Origin: Strix aluco
Taxonomy: Eukaryota > Chordata > Aves > Strigiformes > Strigidae
DNA: 64,000 bases
NCBI RefSeq assembly: GCF_031877795.1
Contig: NC_133931.1
Coordinates: forward strand, 131,106,621 to 131,170,620
Direction: 5' to 3'
Position numbers and translations under genes: made by a program. Numbering within the stretch: position 1 is the stretch's first letter; each line of letters begins with the position of its first letter. Below the pieces are notes generated by a model, which saw only the letters and a program-made list of their open reading frames with translations, did no database searches and was not told the origin of the DNA. Of this stretch, positions 50,640 through 62,800 are shown piece after piece.

Positions 50640-52036
50640 ATAACATAAGCAAGCTAGGAGGTTCCTGGAGTGCACTGATGATAATTCCCTCCTCCAAGTG
50701 ATAGAGGAGCCAACGAGGAGAGGTACTCCGCTGGACCTCATACTCACCAACAAGGAGGGGCTTGTTGGGGATGTGAAGATCAAATGCAACCTTGACTGCT
50801 GTGACCACGAGATGATGGAGTTCAGGATTGTGAGGGCAGGGAGGTGGGTGAAAAGCAAGCTCACAACCCTGGACTTCTGGAGAGCAGACTTTGACCTCTT
50901 CAAAGATCTGTTAGGAAGAGTCCTGTGGGATAAGGCCCTGGAGGAAAGGGGGGCCAAGAAAGCTGGTTAATGTTCAAGGATTACCTCCTGCAAGCTCAAA
51001 AGAGTTCCATCCCAGTGACTAAGATGTCAGGCAAAAATGCCTGGAGGGTCATGTGGATAAACAAGGAGCTCCTGGCCAAACTCAGACACCAAAAGGAAAT
51101 ATACAGAGGGTGGAAGCAAGCATGGGTAACCTGGGAGGAATACAGAAATATTGTCTGAGCATCTAGGGATGAAGCTGGGAAAGCTAAAGCCCAAATGAAA
51201 CTGGATCTGGGCAGGGATACCAGAGACAACAAGAAGGGCTTCTATAAGTACATAGGTGTCAAAAGGAAGACTAGGGAAGTGTGGGCCCATTGCTCAATGA
51301 AATGGGACCTGGTTACACAGAACATGGAAAAGGCAGAGGTACTGAATGCTGTCTTTGCTTCCGTCTTTACTAGCAAGACCAGCCTTCAGGAATCCCAGGT
51401 CCTAGAGACCAGGAGGAAAGGCTGGAGCAAAGACTGAAGGAAAGGCTGAGTCTCTTCCCTTGGTGGAAGAGAATCAGGTCAGGGAATACTTAAGCAAACT
51501 GGGTGTACATAACTCCATGGGCCCTGATGCGATGCACCTACAAGTGCTGAGAGAGCTGGCAGATGTCATGGTGAGGCCACTCTCAATAATCTTTGATTGA
51601 TCATGGTGACTGGGAGAAGTGCCTGAAGACTAGAGGAAAACAAATGTCACTCCTATCTTACAGAAGGGCGAGAAGGAGGACACAGGAAATTACAGGCTGG
51701 TCAGCATCACCTCAATCCCTGGAAAGGTGATGGAGCAGCTAATCCTGGAAACCATTTCCAGGCATATGAATAATGAGAAAATCACCAGGAATAGTCAGGA
51801 TGACTTCACTAAGGGTCATGCCTGACCAACTTGATAAAATTCTATGATGAAATTACTTGCCTGGTAGATGAGGGGAGAGCTGTGGATACCTGGACTTCAC
51901 TAAGGCCTTTGGCACTGTCTCCCATAAGGTCCTTATAGATAAGATGTTGATACATGAGCTGGATAAGCAGACAGTGAGGTGGGTTGAAAACCAGCTGAAT
52001 CACCAGGCCCAGAGGGTGGTGATAAGTGGCAAGAAG
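50640..52036 (+). mobile_element. CR1 LINE ORF2 fragment, plus orientation
   Basis: Broken plus frames read through CR1 ORF2. They start at the end of the endonuclease (GTPLDLILTNKEGLVGDVK), pass the linker (LDFWRADFDLFKDLLGRV, KREIY-like basic stretch) and enter the reverse transcriptase (NSMGPD, then YLDFTKAFGTVSHKVL, then AQRVVISG). Frameshifts and stops interrupt it near 50,968, 51,158 and 51,437. Neither the 5' end nor the CR1 3' tail is present. The copy is dead and stops abruptly where the inverted copy begins. Confidence 0.88.
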
Positions 52037-52742
52037 TGGACTCCCTAGTACATCCATGTTTCACTTCTACTGGGGAGCCTAGAACTGGACACAGTACTCC
52101 AGGTATGCAGTACTCACCCATGCTGAGTAGAGGGGAAGGATCACCTCCCTCGACCTGCTGGCAACAGTCCTCCTAACACAGCCCAGGATTCCCTTAGCCT
52201 TCGTTGCTGCAAGGGAACTCTGCAGGCTCATGTTCACCTTTGCATCCACCAGGACCCTCAATACCCTTCTGCAAATCTGCTTTCCAGCTGGGTGGCCCCC
52301 AGCATGTACTGATGCATGGGGCTCTTCCTCCCCAGGTTCAGGACTTTGCACTTTCCTGTACTGAACTTTATAAGGTTCCTGTCCACCCATTTCTGTCAAG
52401 GTCCCTCTGGATGGCAGCATGACCCTCTGGTGCACCAGCCAGTCCGAGCTCCCAGATTTGTGTCATCTGCAGGCTTGCTAAGGTTACACTCTGCTCCATC
52501 CTCCTGATCATTAATGAAGATGTTGAACAGGATTAGACCCAGCATTGGCCCCTGAGGTACACTGCTACTTCCTAGTCTTCAACTAGACTTTGGGCCACAG
52601 ATCATTACTCTCTGGGCCCAGCTGTTCAGTCAGTTTTCAGTATACCTCACTGGCCACTCATCCAGGGCATGCTTCATCGGGTTCTCTGAGGATCTTCTGA
52701 GAGACAGTGTCGAAGGTCTTACTGAAGTCCAGGTAGACAATA
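52037..52742 (-). mobile_element. CR1 LINE ORF2 fragment, minus orientation
   Basis: Read on the minus strand, this begins with VYLDFSKTFDTVS-like reverse-transcriptase sequence near 52,740 and runs to [15 protein letters not shown] and LEYCVQF near 52,085, ending in the RDMD-like segment at 52,037. It is interrupted by stops and lacks both ends. It overlaps the plus copy in element coordinates (both contain the YLDF-TVS segment) but differs in sequence, so it is a separate copy. Confidence 0.85.
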
Positions 52743-53430
52743 CTTACTGCTCTGCCTTTGTCTTTACACTTTCTTTATACTTTGCCTCTAGTTTCTCTTT
52801 GTAACTCCCTCACTATGGTTATCAGAGTGGCAGAGCTAAGTGCACCAGTATAGAGAGTTTTCCAAAAAGTGACCTTGTCAAAGAAAGGATCAGTTCCACT
52901 ACAGTTTTAAAACCTTTAACTGAGAAGTGTAAGAGAGTGGACAATATTATCTCTAAATCCTTGGAGGACGTGAGTAGGAATTAAGCCTGCTAACCTGTTA
53001 CCCTGACGGAGTGAATTGTTGCCCTGCCACCTAGTGGAATATGTCACTGTATAGCAGTAATTAAGTCTATGGTATTAGTTTTAATATGATTCTCACACTT
53101 TCATGAGATGTTTTATGTTTCTTTTCTATGTATTAAACCCCTTTGTACTAATGGAAGATCAAGCATCAATCAACGTCAAGAGTCTTAATGAAAGTTCTTG
53201 TACATAATGAGAAGCATGATTAAATAGGAAAATCAAGAATACTGAATACTGTATTTTACTAGCAGTGTATCAAACACATCAAAACACCAATATTTGAACA
53301 AACTCAAAATACAGAGGTGAATAAGGAAAAAAAAGTAGTGTTCTTCTAATAAGTCAATTAGGGCTGTTTTTCTTGTCTCCTAAATTAGACATAAAACTTA
53401 GTGCTTAAACAAGAATTTAAATGTAAACAC

Positions 53431-53466
53431 ACCAAAAAAAAAAAAAAAAGAGAGAGAGAAAAAAGA
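53431..53466. repeat. A-rich / (GA)n simple repeat
   Basis: A run of about 17 A is followed by GAGAGAGAG and further A. Confidence 0.8.
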
Positions 53467-53709
53467 ATGGCAGCTGTTCCAGTCACTTTGTTACATCATG
53501 TATTTGCTCTATCCTGGAATATGTCCATACCCTCTCATCCACACATCATACCTTCCTGAAAAGTGTGATGGTCGATGATACAATGCGTAGTGAAATGATT
53601 TCTCCCATAAGAATTAAAGGGATTGGTTCATGAACTGAAGAAGTATTCATAATGTAAGTACACAGGAATGAGGAAGGCAGGATCATCAACTGGATGAGAT
53701 GCTGGCTCT

Positions 53710-53822
53710 TCAGGGGCTGGCGTTGTGGAGCAGCTCACTCTTCTGAAAGATCCCAGCCACTTCATCTGGAGACTGAACATCCAAGCGATGCCCATCGACC
53801 AACTTGATTGATCCTGACTTAT
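53710..53822 (-). CDS. Orphan exon-like segment, 36 residues, unidentified
   Basis: On the minus strand a good acceptor (CATCATCTTTTTCAG) is followed by a frame reading KSGSIKLVDGHRLDVQSPDE and then VAGIFQKSELLHNASP, with TGA at 53,710-53,712. The composition is protein-like and the frame keeps several CpG (GTCGAT, CATCGC, AACGCC) in an AT-rich region. I do not recognise the protein. I found no matching upstream exon in the window, and no strong poly(A) signal (an ATTAAA lies at 53,090-53,095). It could be the last exon of an unknown minus-strand gene, a relic exon, or chance. Confidence 0.3.
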
Positions 53823-56516
53823 CTGAAAAAGATGATGATTATGAAAATGTACTGTTCAGACAGGTAGCAAAAGCACTTACAGTGTAAGACTTAGATTGGG
53901 CATCTTTATGGGAAGAGATCCCAAAACATGAGAGAGGCTGCCATGTTGGGTGGCAGAACACAGGACTGATACCAATGGCATGAGCCTAAATGATCCGTTT
54001 GTGAGGTTCTCAAATGCAGGCCTCCCTCTCGCTATGTGAATGGCCATGCCAGACTGATCTCACAGCTTGAGAGTTGCTTTGTATGTAACTCAGTTTATCT
54101 TGAAGGAGGGTGGTGGTCTGAAATAAAAAACATGGCAGTGGTGTGTAATGCAAAACCTTCTCCTTCAATATGGCAGGCACCTAGATGGTAATGCTATATA
54201 TCTGTTTGGTGTGAAGTTTTTCACAATGCACATTATACGCACTCTGAGCAAGGGGGATTTTAGCACTGACTTTAGTGTAATCAGCATTGGCTCCTATACA
54301 CAGACGTAGGCCCCAGGTTTGTTACTGCAGTGTTGCACGCTTACGTGTCCCATGGAGCTCACTGAAACGTTTTGCACAGTCTGTTTCACAGCCTACCTGT
54401 ATGTCAGAGGTTTTGGGACAAGAATAACATACCTCCCTAATATGAAGGAAACCCATAAAAATCAAAATACCTACTATAAAAGAATAGAACTATCTCAGCA
54501 CACATTGGAATTCATTGAAATGAAGTTTCCTGTTTGTACATAGAGAAACATTCTTCAGAAAAACAAGGAAGGTATTATAATAAAGCCTTTATTAAAAAGT
54601 AGAACATTAGATATCTTTCTTAAGATAGTCATTTTAAAAAGTACATATATAGGATGAACCAGTGGAAAGCAGAGTATCTGGTCATGCCCCCAAAAGATAT
54701 TTATATTTACTGGAGAGATTTGTATGTATATTGTCTAGACACATACACAGAACTCTTTTTATTTTCATCATAGTCATGGTGAGAAACCCATGCTGAGGTG
54801 AGGATAGATTCATCTCCTTAGCGTGGAGTGTGACACATAGGTAATGGTTCCTCTTACACAGTTTGACATTTTTCACAGATGTTTACTTTTCTATTAACTC
54901 TATGTCTCCTTTATAGTGATACTACAAGGGGTTTTTTTAGGCGGTGGGGTGAAAAGCAGTTTGCCTCTATAAATCCATCTACTCTAATTAGTGGTTACAA
55001 ACACAAAACTCCATCATAATAATATAGTGTAAAATCAGCAGTGCCATTCTAGATCTTTATATGGTCTAAGTTTTTTTCCCTGAGTATCCCTGGAACAGGA
55101 CTTCTTGGATATGTAATAGATTGGGGGACAATTACAGCACCTTTGTAAACTTTTTACTCATAAGATGCTTACAATGCTTTCAACATAATTCTGTGTTATC
55201 ATTTTGCCTTTGTATAGTTATATTAATAGGACATTAATAAAAGCTGCTGTTGGTGAGTAGGGCTTTACATCTGTACTGTACTGCAAAGCCTGACAGTTAA
55301 TTTTCAAAAACTAATTCCTGCTAATGAGTTACTGCTCCTGGATGCTTTTGGAGAGGCATTAACAATATGTGCCAGACCTGCCAGCTGCGCTACTGGGGAG
55401 TCGTGAGGTCCAGAAAGCACATACGGACTGCAGGCAGCTGACAGGCAATTATGTAAAAGAAGGTATTATAGAAAATACTGCACAGCAGGTGAAGCCCAAG
55501 GAAGAAGAGGCAACACTAGCCACTGACATAGAAATGGGAAGGGTTCATGAGATATGAACTGTTGGCACATCATGGCTGCCCTATGAAATACACAGTCCCA
55601 AGGCTGCAGTAAAAAAACCTCTACCTTACTGTTAGCCACAACTATGCAGGAGTAGGCTGGGAGACCTGAGGTGGCTAAAAGTGAATCTCTCACAAGGTGC
55701 ATTTACATGATATTTTAAAACGGATGGGTATAGTTGATGTGTAGCTCATCTGACTAAAAGATGTCATCCACATTTAGGCTACAGGCATCTCCCAAAGCCG
55801 AGGCCCACGTTCAGCCATGCAGCAGGTTATCTTGCTCCCCTGTTCATTCAGAGGGAAGCCTAGAGGCATCGAAGGCTGCAGGTGGAGCTGTGCAGTACTC
55901 CAGCATCCCTGAGCTGTTTGGCAAGGCAGCTGCTGAGAGACTCCTTACCCTCTCCCTCATGTACTGTACATAGGTCTCCCCGTGCAAAAAGGCCTTGGAA
56001 GCTCATGCTCTTCCCCAACAGATGAGACCCCCTGTGTAACACAAGGTCACAGAAATGCCAGTGTCGCTGGAGGGATGCAGGGCAGCAGCACCGTTAGGGA
56101 CATCAAATGTCCAGTCTCACATGCATTCCCACACCTCAGCCACATCACTGCCTTCTGCTGATTACATGAGCGGCAAGAAGAAACACCTTATCACAGGAAC
56201 AGCTGGGGTAGGGTGGGCTTGCAGTGAGGCACAGCAGCACCTTGGGCAAATAGGGCAGCAGAGTCAAGACAACACTGACAGATTTCTCTGCTGACACACA
56301 ACATTTCATGGGCAAAATATTTGATCCTGGATTAAGAGGTCCCCCCTTCCTTGCTTTCCACAGACTCCTGGCACCATATAGCAAATTAGACCTGTGGCAG
56401 CTCTGCATCAGTTCTGGTGAATGATGCTGAATGGACCTCCTGTAAGCAGGTCAAACAGTGTGCACACATGAAATCAGTGCTTGTCTTAGCCACCCCAAAG
56501 CATGGCTTCTGCCTCC

Positions 56517-56521
56517 CCCAC
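56517..56521. repeat. Left target-site duplication CCCAC
   Basis: CCCAC lies immediately before the TG of the LTR and is repeated exactly at 56,868-56,872. Confidence 0.8.
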
Positions 56522-56867
56522 TGTGGTGGTTTAATCCCTGCCAAGGTCTGAGACCATGCGGCCGCTGCCCCTCCCCCACAAAGGGAGTGAAATACAAAGC
56601 CCCGGGACTGAGATAAGGAGAGGTTTAATACAACAGAGCAACAGCAACAGAACAAACAATAACAATAAGAATAACAGTGATAACAATGAACAGAGCAAAG
56701 TATATACCGATACAGCAGTGAGAGAACCGGCTGCGCCAACCCACGCGATCACCGATTCTTCCCGCGCTCGCGCCAGAATGTGAGGTCAGCATGATATATG
56801 AATAACCCGGTGAGAGCTTCCCCCCACTGCTGGGGAAACTTAACCCTATCCTGGCTAAACCAGGACA
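56522..56867 (-). mobile_element. Solo LTR of an endogenous retrovirus (ERVL-like), 346 bp, minus orientation
   Basis: The plus strand starts TGTGGTGGTTTAATCC and ends CTAAACCAGGACA. Read in reverse the element starts TGTCCTGGTTTAG, giving imperfect terminal inverted repeats and TG...CA ends. Exact CCCAC duplications flank it. In minus orientation it has a TATA-like ATATAT (about 56,793-56,800) and a poly(A) signal ATTAAA (56,624-56,629). The TGGTTTAA end and A/C-rich middle resemble an abundant avian ERVL-type LTR. No retroviral coding sequence adjoins it. Confidence 0.85.
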
Positions 56868-56872
56868 CCCAC
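56868..56872. repeat. Right target-site duplication CCCAC
   Basis: Exact copy of 56,517-56,521; it sets the right LTR boundary. Confidence 0.8.
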
Positions 56873-59800
56873 AAGGAAACAAGCTTTTCCAGAAGGATAG
56901 CAGTGTGGTGTGGGGCCTCTGAGATGACATAACTCTGGCAAGAACTCACTTTCCTCCTTCACATTGGGCATCATGAACAGACAGACAGTTTGGGGATTGT
57001 CACATTCCCTACACTGTGCCCACCTGGTCCCACAAGGAATGCGGGTCCTTGGGTTTCCTACTGTGGCACTTAAATGATGCTCCACTCTGCATCTGCCTCC
57101 ATAGAGACAGGGGTCTAGGATGTGATTGCATTGCAGCAGCTAAGGAATGGGTTCACAGGGCAAGAAACAAGTAATTTAATACAACTGGTTGCTTCCAGCA
57201 TGACCAGCAAGAAGATATCAATGCAGACACAAGGCATCTACTAATGACACCTTACTACTAATCTTTCATCACTCAGACACCACCAGAACGCACAGTATTT
57301 CTCTTCTGACCAGACTCTACATTTTTCCTTTCTCTGTACAGACCATTGTCAGATGTGTCACAAGCTACATGGGAATATGGTCTGTGGATGGGCACTTACA
57401 TGATTTGACCATCACAGTCTGGCCACTTTTAACAGTCCAAGAGGTAAGAGAGACTTATGTACTCAGACCTTGACCTCCTTAATACTCTGCTCCTCTCCGC
57501 AGTCTCCACTATAGCCCATCACTCCCAGCACACAGCTTTCCAGCAGAAGGAACTCTTCTTCAAAAATTACCTTGGTCTTATCTTCTCGATCAGCGTCTCA
57601 GACTTTGGGCTGTCTTCTGAAGATGTCCAATGTGATCCAGAAAGCAGAGGTCAGCAACTACTGCACACTAAGATGTGCTGAGGCACTTTGGCACTGCAGA
57701 GAACTATTGCAACAGTACAATCCCTCACAGATTTATTTCCCAGTGTCAATTACTATTCCAGCACCTTCTTGATAATGAACTCTGTCAAGCTGGCATGCAG
57801 AAGGAAAGCCAATACTCAAGTGAGCCTCTGCTGTACTTGATGACCACAGTCCCAGATGTAAGATAAATTGCCACTGCTTGGGACCATGAATTCCAGGCAG
57901 ATATCTCCTTTTTCTGTGGTGGACACACAGACATAGTGTCTTTCCTCCTTCCATCACTGTCTCAACATCATCTGGGCTGTGCTAGAGGGATGACGAAACT
58001 TGACATCACAGCAGCAATATCCTTGACTATCACCAGTTCTCCCTTCACTGCTCAGGGAATGACTGTGCTGTCATTTGTTCACAGAGAACTACCCCTGGAG
58101 CTACCACCACCTCAGCCTCTGCAGCTCATGCCAGACCCTTCCTCCTCAAAAGGCTTAGGAGTGAGTTCCTCCAGCACAATCCTGGGAGACAAGCAAGGTG
58201 CAGCAATCCCTTTCAGACCCTCCTCACTCCTTAGCACTATTGCTCTTGGACGCTCGCTGTATCTTGTGGAGCTGCTTGTTCTGACCCTATCCAGACCTAA
58301 AGTTCATCCCAGGCCTTAACTCTCCCTAATCCTTATTTACTCTAATTGACACTGGCTTTATACACATCTAGGGTACAGTCTCCTAAACAAGCCTTCTGCC
58401 ACCATCTCTTCTGCAGTCAGTGGGGCGGGAGTTTTTATTACCAGTGGACAAGATTCACACTTCCCCCTGGCACCTCATTCTAGAGATGACTTTTTGGTGC
58501 AGACATAGTTCTGTCATGCCTGGAGAGAGCAGGCGGGCAGACTTTGAGAATGGCACTGGGCATGAAATGCCTACATCACAGGGGATGGATTAGAGGAAGT
58601 GTGTCAGTTGTATATACATGAGAGTGACATAGGCATCCCTCAAAGCATAAATGTTGGAATTGAGCTGCCTACTAAGCATAGACATCTCAGCACAGGAGAG
58701 GGGTGTGCTAAAGAATTGTGGGGAGTAGTCAAGATGAATCATTGTCATGGACCACAAGGCAACCTTACAAAGATGGTTGCTGTCTCTGAAAGCTCATTCC
58801 ATTCAGCAGTAGTTTTCCCCAAATCCCCCACCATTTATTTTTAGATTTCAGTGAGGAAAAACATACCCAACTACAACTCTAGGCACTGACAGCTATTTGT
58901 CAGAAGCAATGCCGAAATAATCATGCTCACACACTGCAACATTAAATTCCCTTAACTAAGCAGTGATTCAAAGCAGTGGAACAAGCCCCACCCCAGCACT
59001 GTTTTATCAGCTATCCCTTTTTAAGAAGATTAAACTGTCATATTTCTCTCCTGCTGCTTTCATCTTTCCTCTGTGAGCGTCATCCAGACCTCCAGGCAAG
59101 CATAGCTGCTTATCCTCATCTGGAGACTTCAAGTCAGGAAAAATGAGGGAGAGAGAGTGAAAAATACAGACCTATTTGTCAACAAGCAATGGGTATGTAT
59201 GAGAAGAGCATGGTTCAAGAATGGAAGCCATGGCCAGGGCTGGATGTCTCAGGCCCCAGGTAAGTGGTTTTCTAAGACTACAGCATCAGCTCAGAGCTAG
59301 GACACTGCTTGGAAACTTTTGTTGTGCACTGACACATTGATAGCCACTTCTAAAGAGATCCAGATCACTACTATAATTACCACCTATTACTGCTGTCTCT
59401 GTAGATGGGACGTTAAAGCCACGATTTCCTATTAATTTACACCAATTAGTCCATGTCAGTTACGGCATAATGGAGAGGCCAGCAAAGATGACTGTCTTGG
59501 GCAGAAAGAAGTATGAAAAATAAGGGACATTTCCAAGAGACATTTTAGAGAAATACTTTCTCTTTAGGATATTCTCCATAATGCATTTCTACTTTCAATC
59601 ATATGAATAATTTGCCATAAGGTTCAATTTGTTGTCAAAAATAGCACTTAGCTGGTTTCATACATTTTAATACATCTTTCATGATGTATTAAATTCATGG
59701 ATCACCTTGTATGTACTGCTGATTTTAACTTTGAGTGGTAAAGCTAAGATTCAAGTTAGTATTTCGGAGGTCTCAGGAATCCTATAAAGCAATGTAGCAT

Positions 59801-62800
59801 CCTTTGATGTTTGTAAAAATGCAAATTGTTGTTGTTTTAAATCAAACATAAAGGATTGGATTTCACACCAAAGGTGGTGTAGGGAAATGAGACAGCATTT
59901 TGTAAAAAGGACCCAATATTGTAACGATCTCCAAGTGCTGCCAGTAATTCTGGAAACTCAGCCATTTCTTTTGCACCCTTTGACAAAGTTCTTGAGTCAT
60001 CAGGAACTTGAAACAACTGAATGGAGACACCTATTTAGTTTGGTTTTTAAGAGAGTATTTCATATTTCAGTCTATGTTCTCTAAGACACTCATCTAGTCC
60101 TGCCCCAAGCCCATTTCTCTTCCAGGCCCTATCATACAAGCTGTGCAGCTCTCCTTTAGCAGCTTTCTCAGTAATTCAGAACATGAGCACAGTAGCAAAG
60201 CACAGTAAAACCCTTCAAGCCTGAATTCCTCTACAGGCCGCTGAGTCCACAGACCATTGCCAGGAAGCCTGGGGAAGTGTTTCCCAGAACCTTTCAGTTC
60301 CTTCCCAAGGTAGCTGCTTTGCTGCTATGTTTCCAAGCCCTTCCCAGTACACTGAACCTTTTCAAATTATAGGAACTAGTTGCATTCTGTGGCAAGCACC
60401 TGCTATTTACAAAGGCAGTAACAAAATTTCCGGAGGCTTTCTTTCTTGCATACCATTTCCATACCTCAGTTACAAGTGCAAAACCAGAAGCCTGGGTAAT
60501 GATGTGTTTCAACAGGCAGAGTCTCAAATGTGAAGTCATGTTCATGATTCCTATTTCAGATGTACAGTACTGTTGAGTTTTAGGACAACATGAAAAAGAC
60601 AGTTTCATGGAGTACAGTGGTTATCTTTTATGGAAAGACTAGGATTCCTTAGGAGGAATTCTGCCTTAAGAACCAGGTTGAATCCAGAGTTGTCCTGCTT
60701 CGTGTTGCTCTGCTAAGGTTTGATCAATCTGTAGAAATGTAGCTCTGTCTTCCAGCTAATTGCTATTTTAGTTGATGCTTATTATTATCACTTAACATTT
60801 AAACTACAGCTCACCAAGCTTTTTCAATGACAGTTGACACATTAATCTACTAACTACTGTATAGGTAGATTGACTGAAGAATTTATAGTTTCATATAAAT
60901 AACCAATATAGAGTGTACATCAATCACAATGTATATTTAACATTGAGAATGCAGTTAGCTTTTTTATTTTTGGAAAGTAGGATGGAAAGGAGGGCATGCT
61001 GCTATTCCTCTTTCTCTTGACCCGGGCTAGGGTTCCTCTATAGGGTAACAGGCCATGCATTATCCTCCCTTCAACTTTGTATCTCCACAAGCCAAAAAAG
61101 CTGAGAGAACTTTCAAGGTGAAGTGAACCTGTCAGAGGAGACAAGTCAGGTTTACAGAGTGCTGGTTGTATGAACAGCAGGGATGGAGCTGAGGCTTTCT
61201 GGAAAAAAAAAAACAAACGCTAGATCCAAATGGTTGTGTCACATGCTGCTCTGTTTGAGCATGGACACATTTTCCTCTCTTACAAGTACCAGTGTGTTCT
61301 TGGTCACCCTTAATTTCCTTTTCTGTTGACTGAATAGCAGCAAAAATAAAATATACTGCTGCAGCCTTGCTGCTCCTTCCCTGGACACTCCAGGCATCAC
61401 GTGGGCCACTGCAATCAGACCGATTTGCAAATCTGAAACCAGTACCTTGTATCTTCCAAGTCCCTCAGTTACTTACCCATGGTCCCACAGAACATTATTG
61501 AAACTCTTATTTCCTGTCCTTCTAACTAATTGCTTTGGTGCCAATGTTGTAGGAAAGTGAGGAACAAAGCAAGAAAAGAGACTTAGAAGAGAGCCTGTCA
61601 CTAAACTAATTGTTTCTAAGGGCACAGAGTTGCAATATCTTTGAAGAGTAACCCAAATCCGGAACATGGAACTCACCCATCTGCCACAGATCTCCCTTTA
61701 CCTTCTATTATTATACTGCATCTCTTATTTTTGCCCATTCTTTCTGAGAAATAATTTGTCCTTTTTAAGGTACGTGGTGTTTGTGGAAAGATCTTGGAAC
61801 TGGTGATCTACCAATAGCAAATCAATTATCAGAGGAATTAATCAGTGACTGTGTACCAGATACATTTCAACTCTTCATTTATATTCTTGTACTGATTGTG
61901 AATATTCAGGCTTGCAGAAATGTTAACTCAGTGATCTGCCTGGAGAATTAACTGCTTTTAGCAAACAGTAAGAAAAGCTCTCCAATACCTTCTGCTTAAC
62001 TTTTTCATAACCAAGTAACCACCCATGCATTTCTTCCAAGACTAACTAACTAGTCCATTTGTGAAGGAAAGATTTCTGAAGCCATGTGGAATACTGCCCT
62101 ACAGTGACTTTACTGCCATAACAATAAACCTGACTTCAGAAGTGATATTCCATATTTTTATTAAAGCCTGCTTTCATTTTTCATTCTGCCTTTTGATCCT
62201 TTGTTTAAATCATTGCCTTTGAAAAGCTGGAAGGCATTTTTTAACATTCTCTGTTATTTGCAGAGCCCAGGAGAAGTCTATCATGCAAAGTGTCTAAAAA
62301 GTGTGCCCATTTCCATTAAGCCTTAGAAATGTCGCTTTGAAATTCATTTTTAATCTTCCAGTGGCACAAACTTCCAACAGGGTTTACTTATTTGTTACTG
62401 CCCTTTGTGAAGTAGGAGTTGCTGGTGCCTAAGGCAGACAAATGCAATGCACTACTAATTATTTGTCTCATGTGGCATCCTAAATGGTTATTGGTTTGTC
62501 AGAGCAACTTATGCCAATCTTCATTAATAACTTGCATGTGAACAACTCTGTATAAAGCAGCTTCAAAAAGAAATTATGTCAAATTGTTTTCCCTTGAACT
62601 TTTCAAATCTAGTAATCAACCACATATTGCACTTATTAATGTCCACAGAAACCGCTAAATTTTACATGTGTGTCTGTAAGATGGAAGAGGGGAGACAGGC
62701 AAACATTAAATTTTTCAAATTTTATCAATAGCCTTTTTTCCACACAATCCATGGGCTGTGATGAGTCCCAAACTTCCCCTTAATCTTTGATTTCTCTTTA

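Larger units (their letters stand above)
52800..56510. other. Intergenic apart from the orphan exon candidate
   Basis: AT-rich DNA with simple A-rich runs. Apart from 53,710-53,822 I see no supported feature. Confidence 0.4.

Noticed and set aside
57550-57635. Possible minus-strand mini-exon (acceptor CATCTTCAG, frame DSPKSETLIEKIRP, donor GTAATT) that might join the orphan exon at 53,822
   Set aside because: The splice phase does not fit: joining to 53,822 gives an immediate stop in the frame of interest. The donor is weak and there is no other support.
57936-58319. 127-codon plus frame
   Set aside because: Low-complexity Ser/Leu/Pro content, no domain, no support from context.
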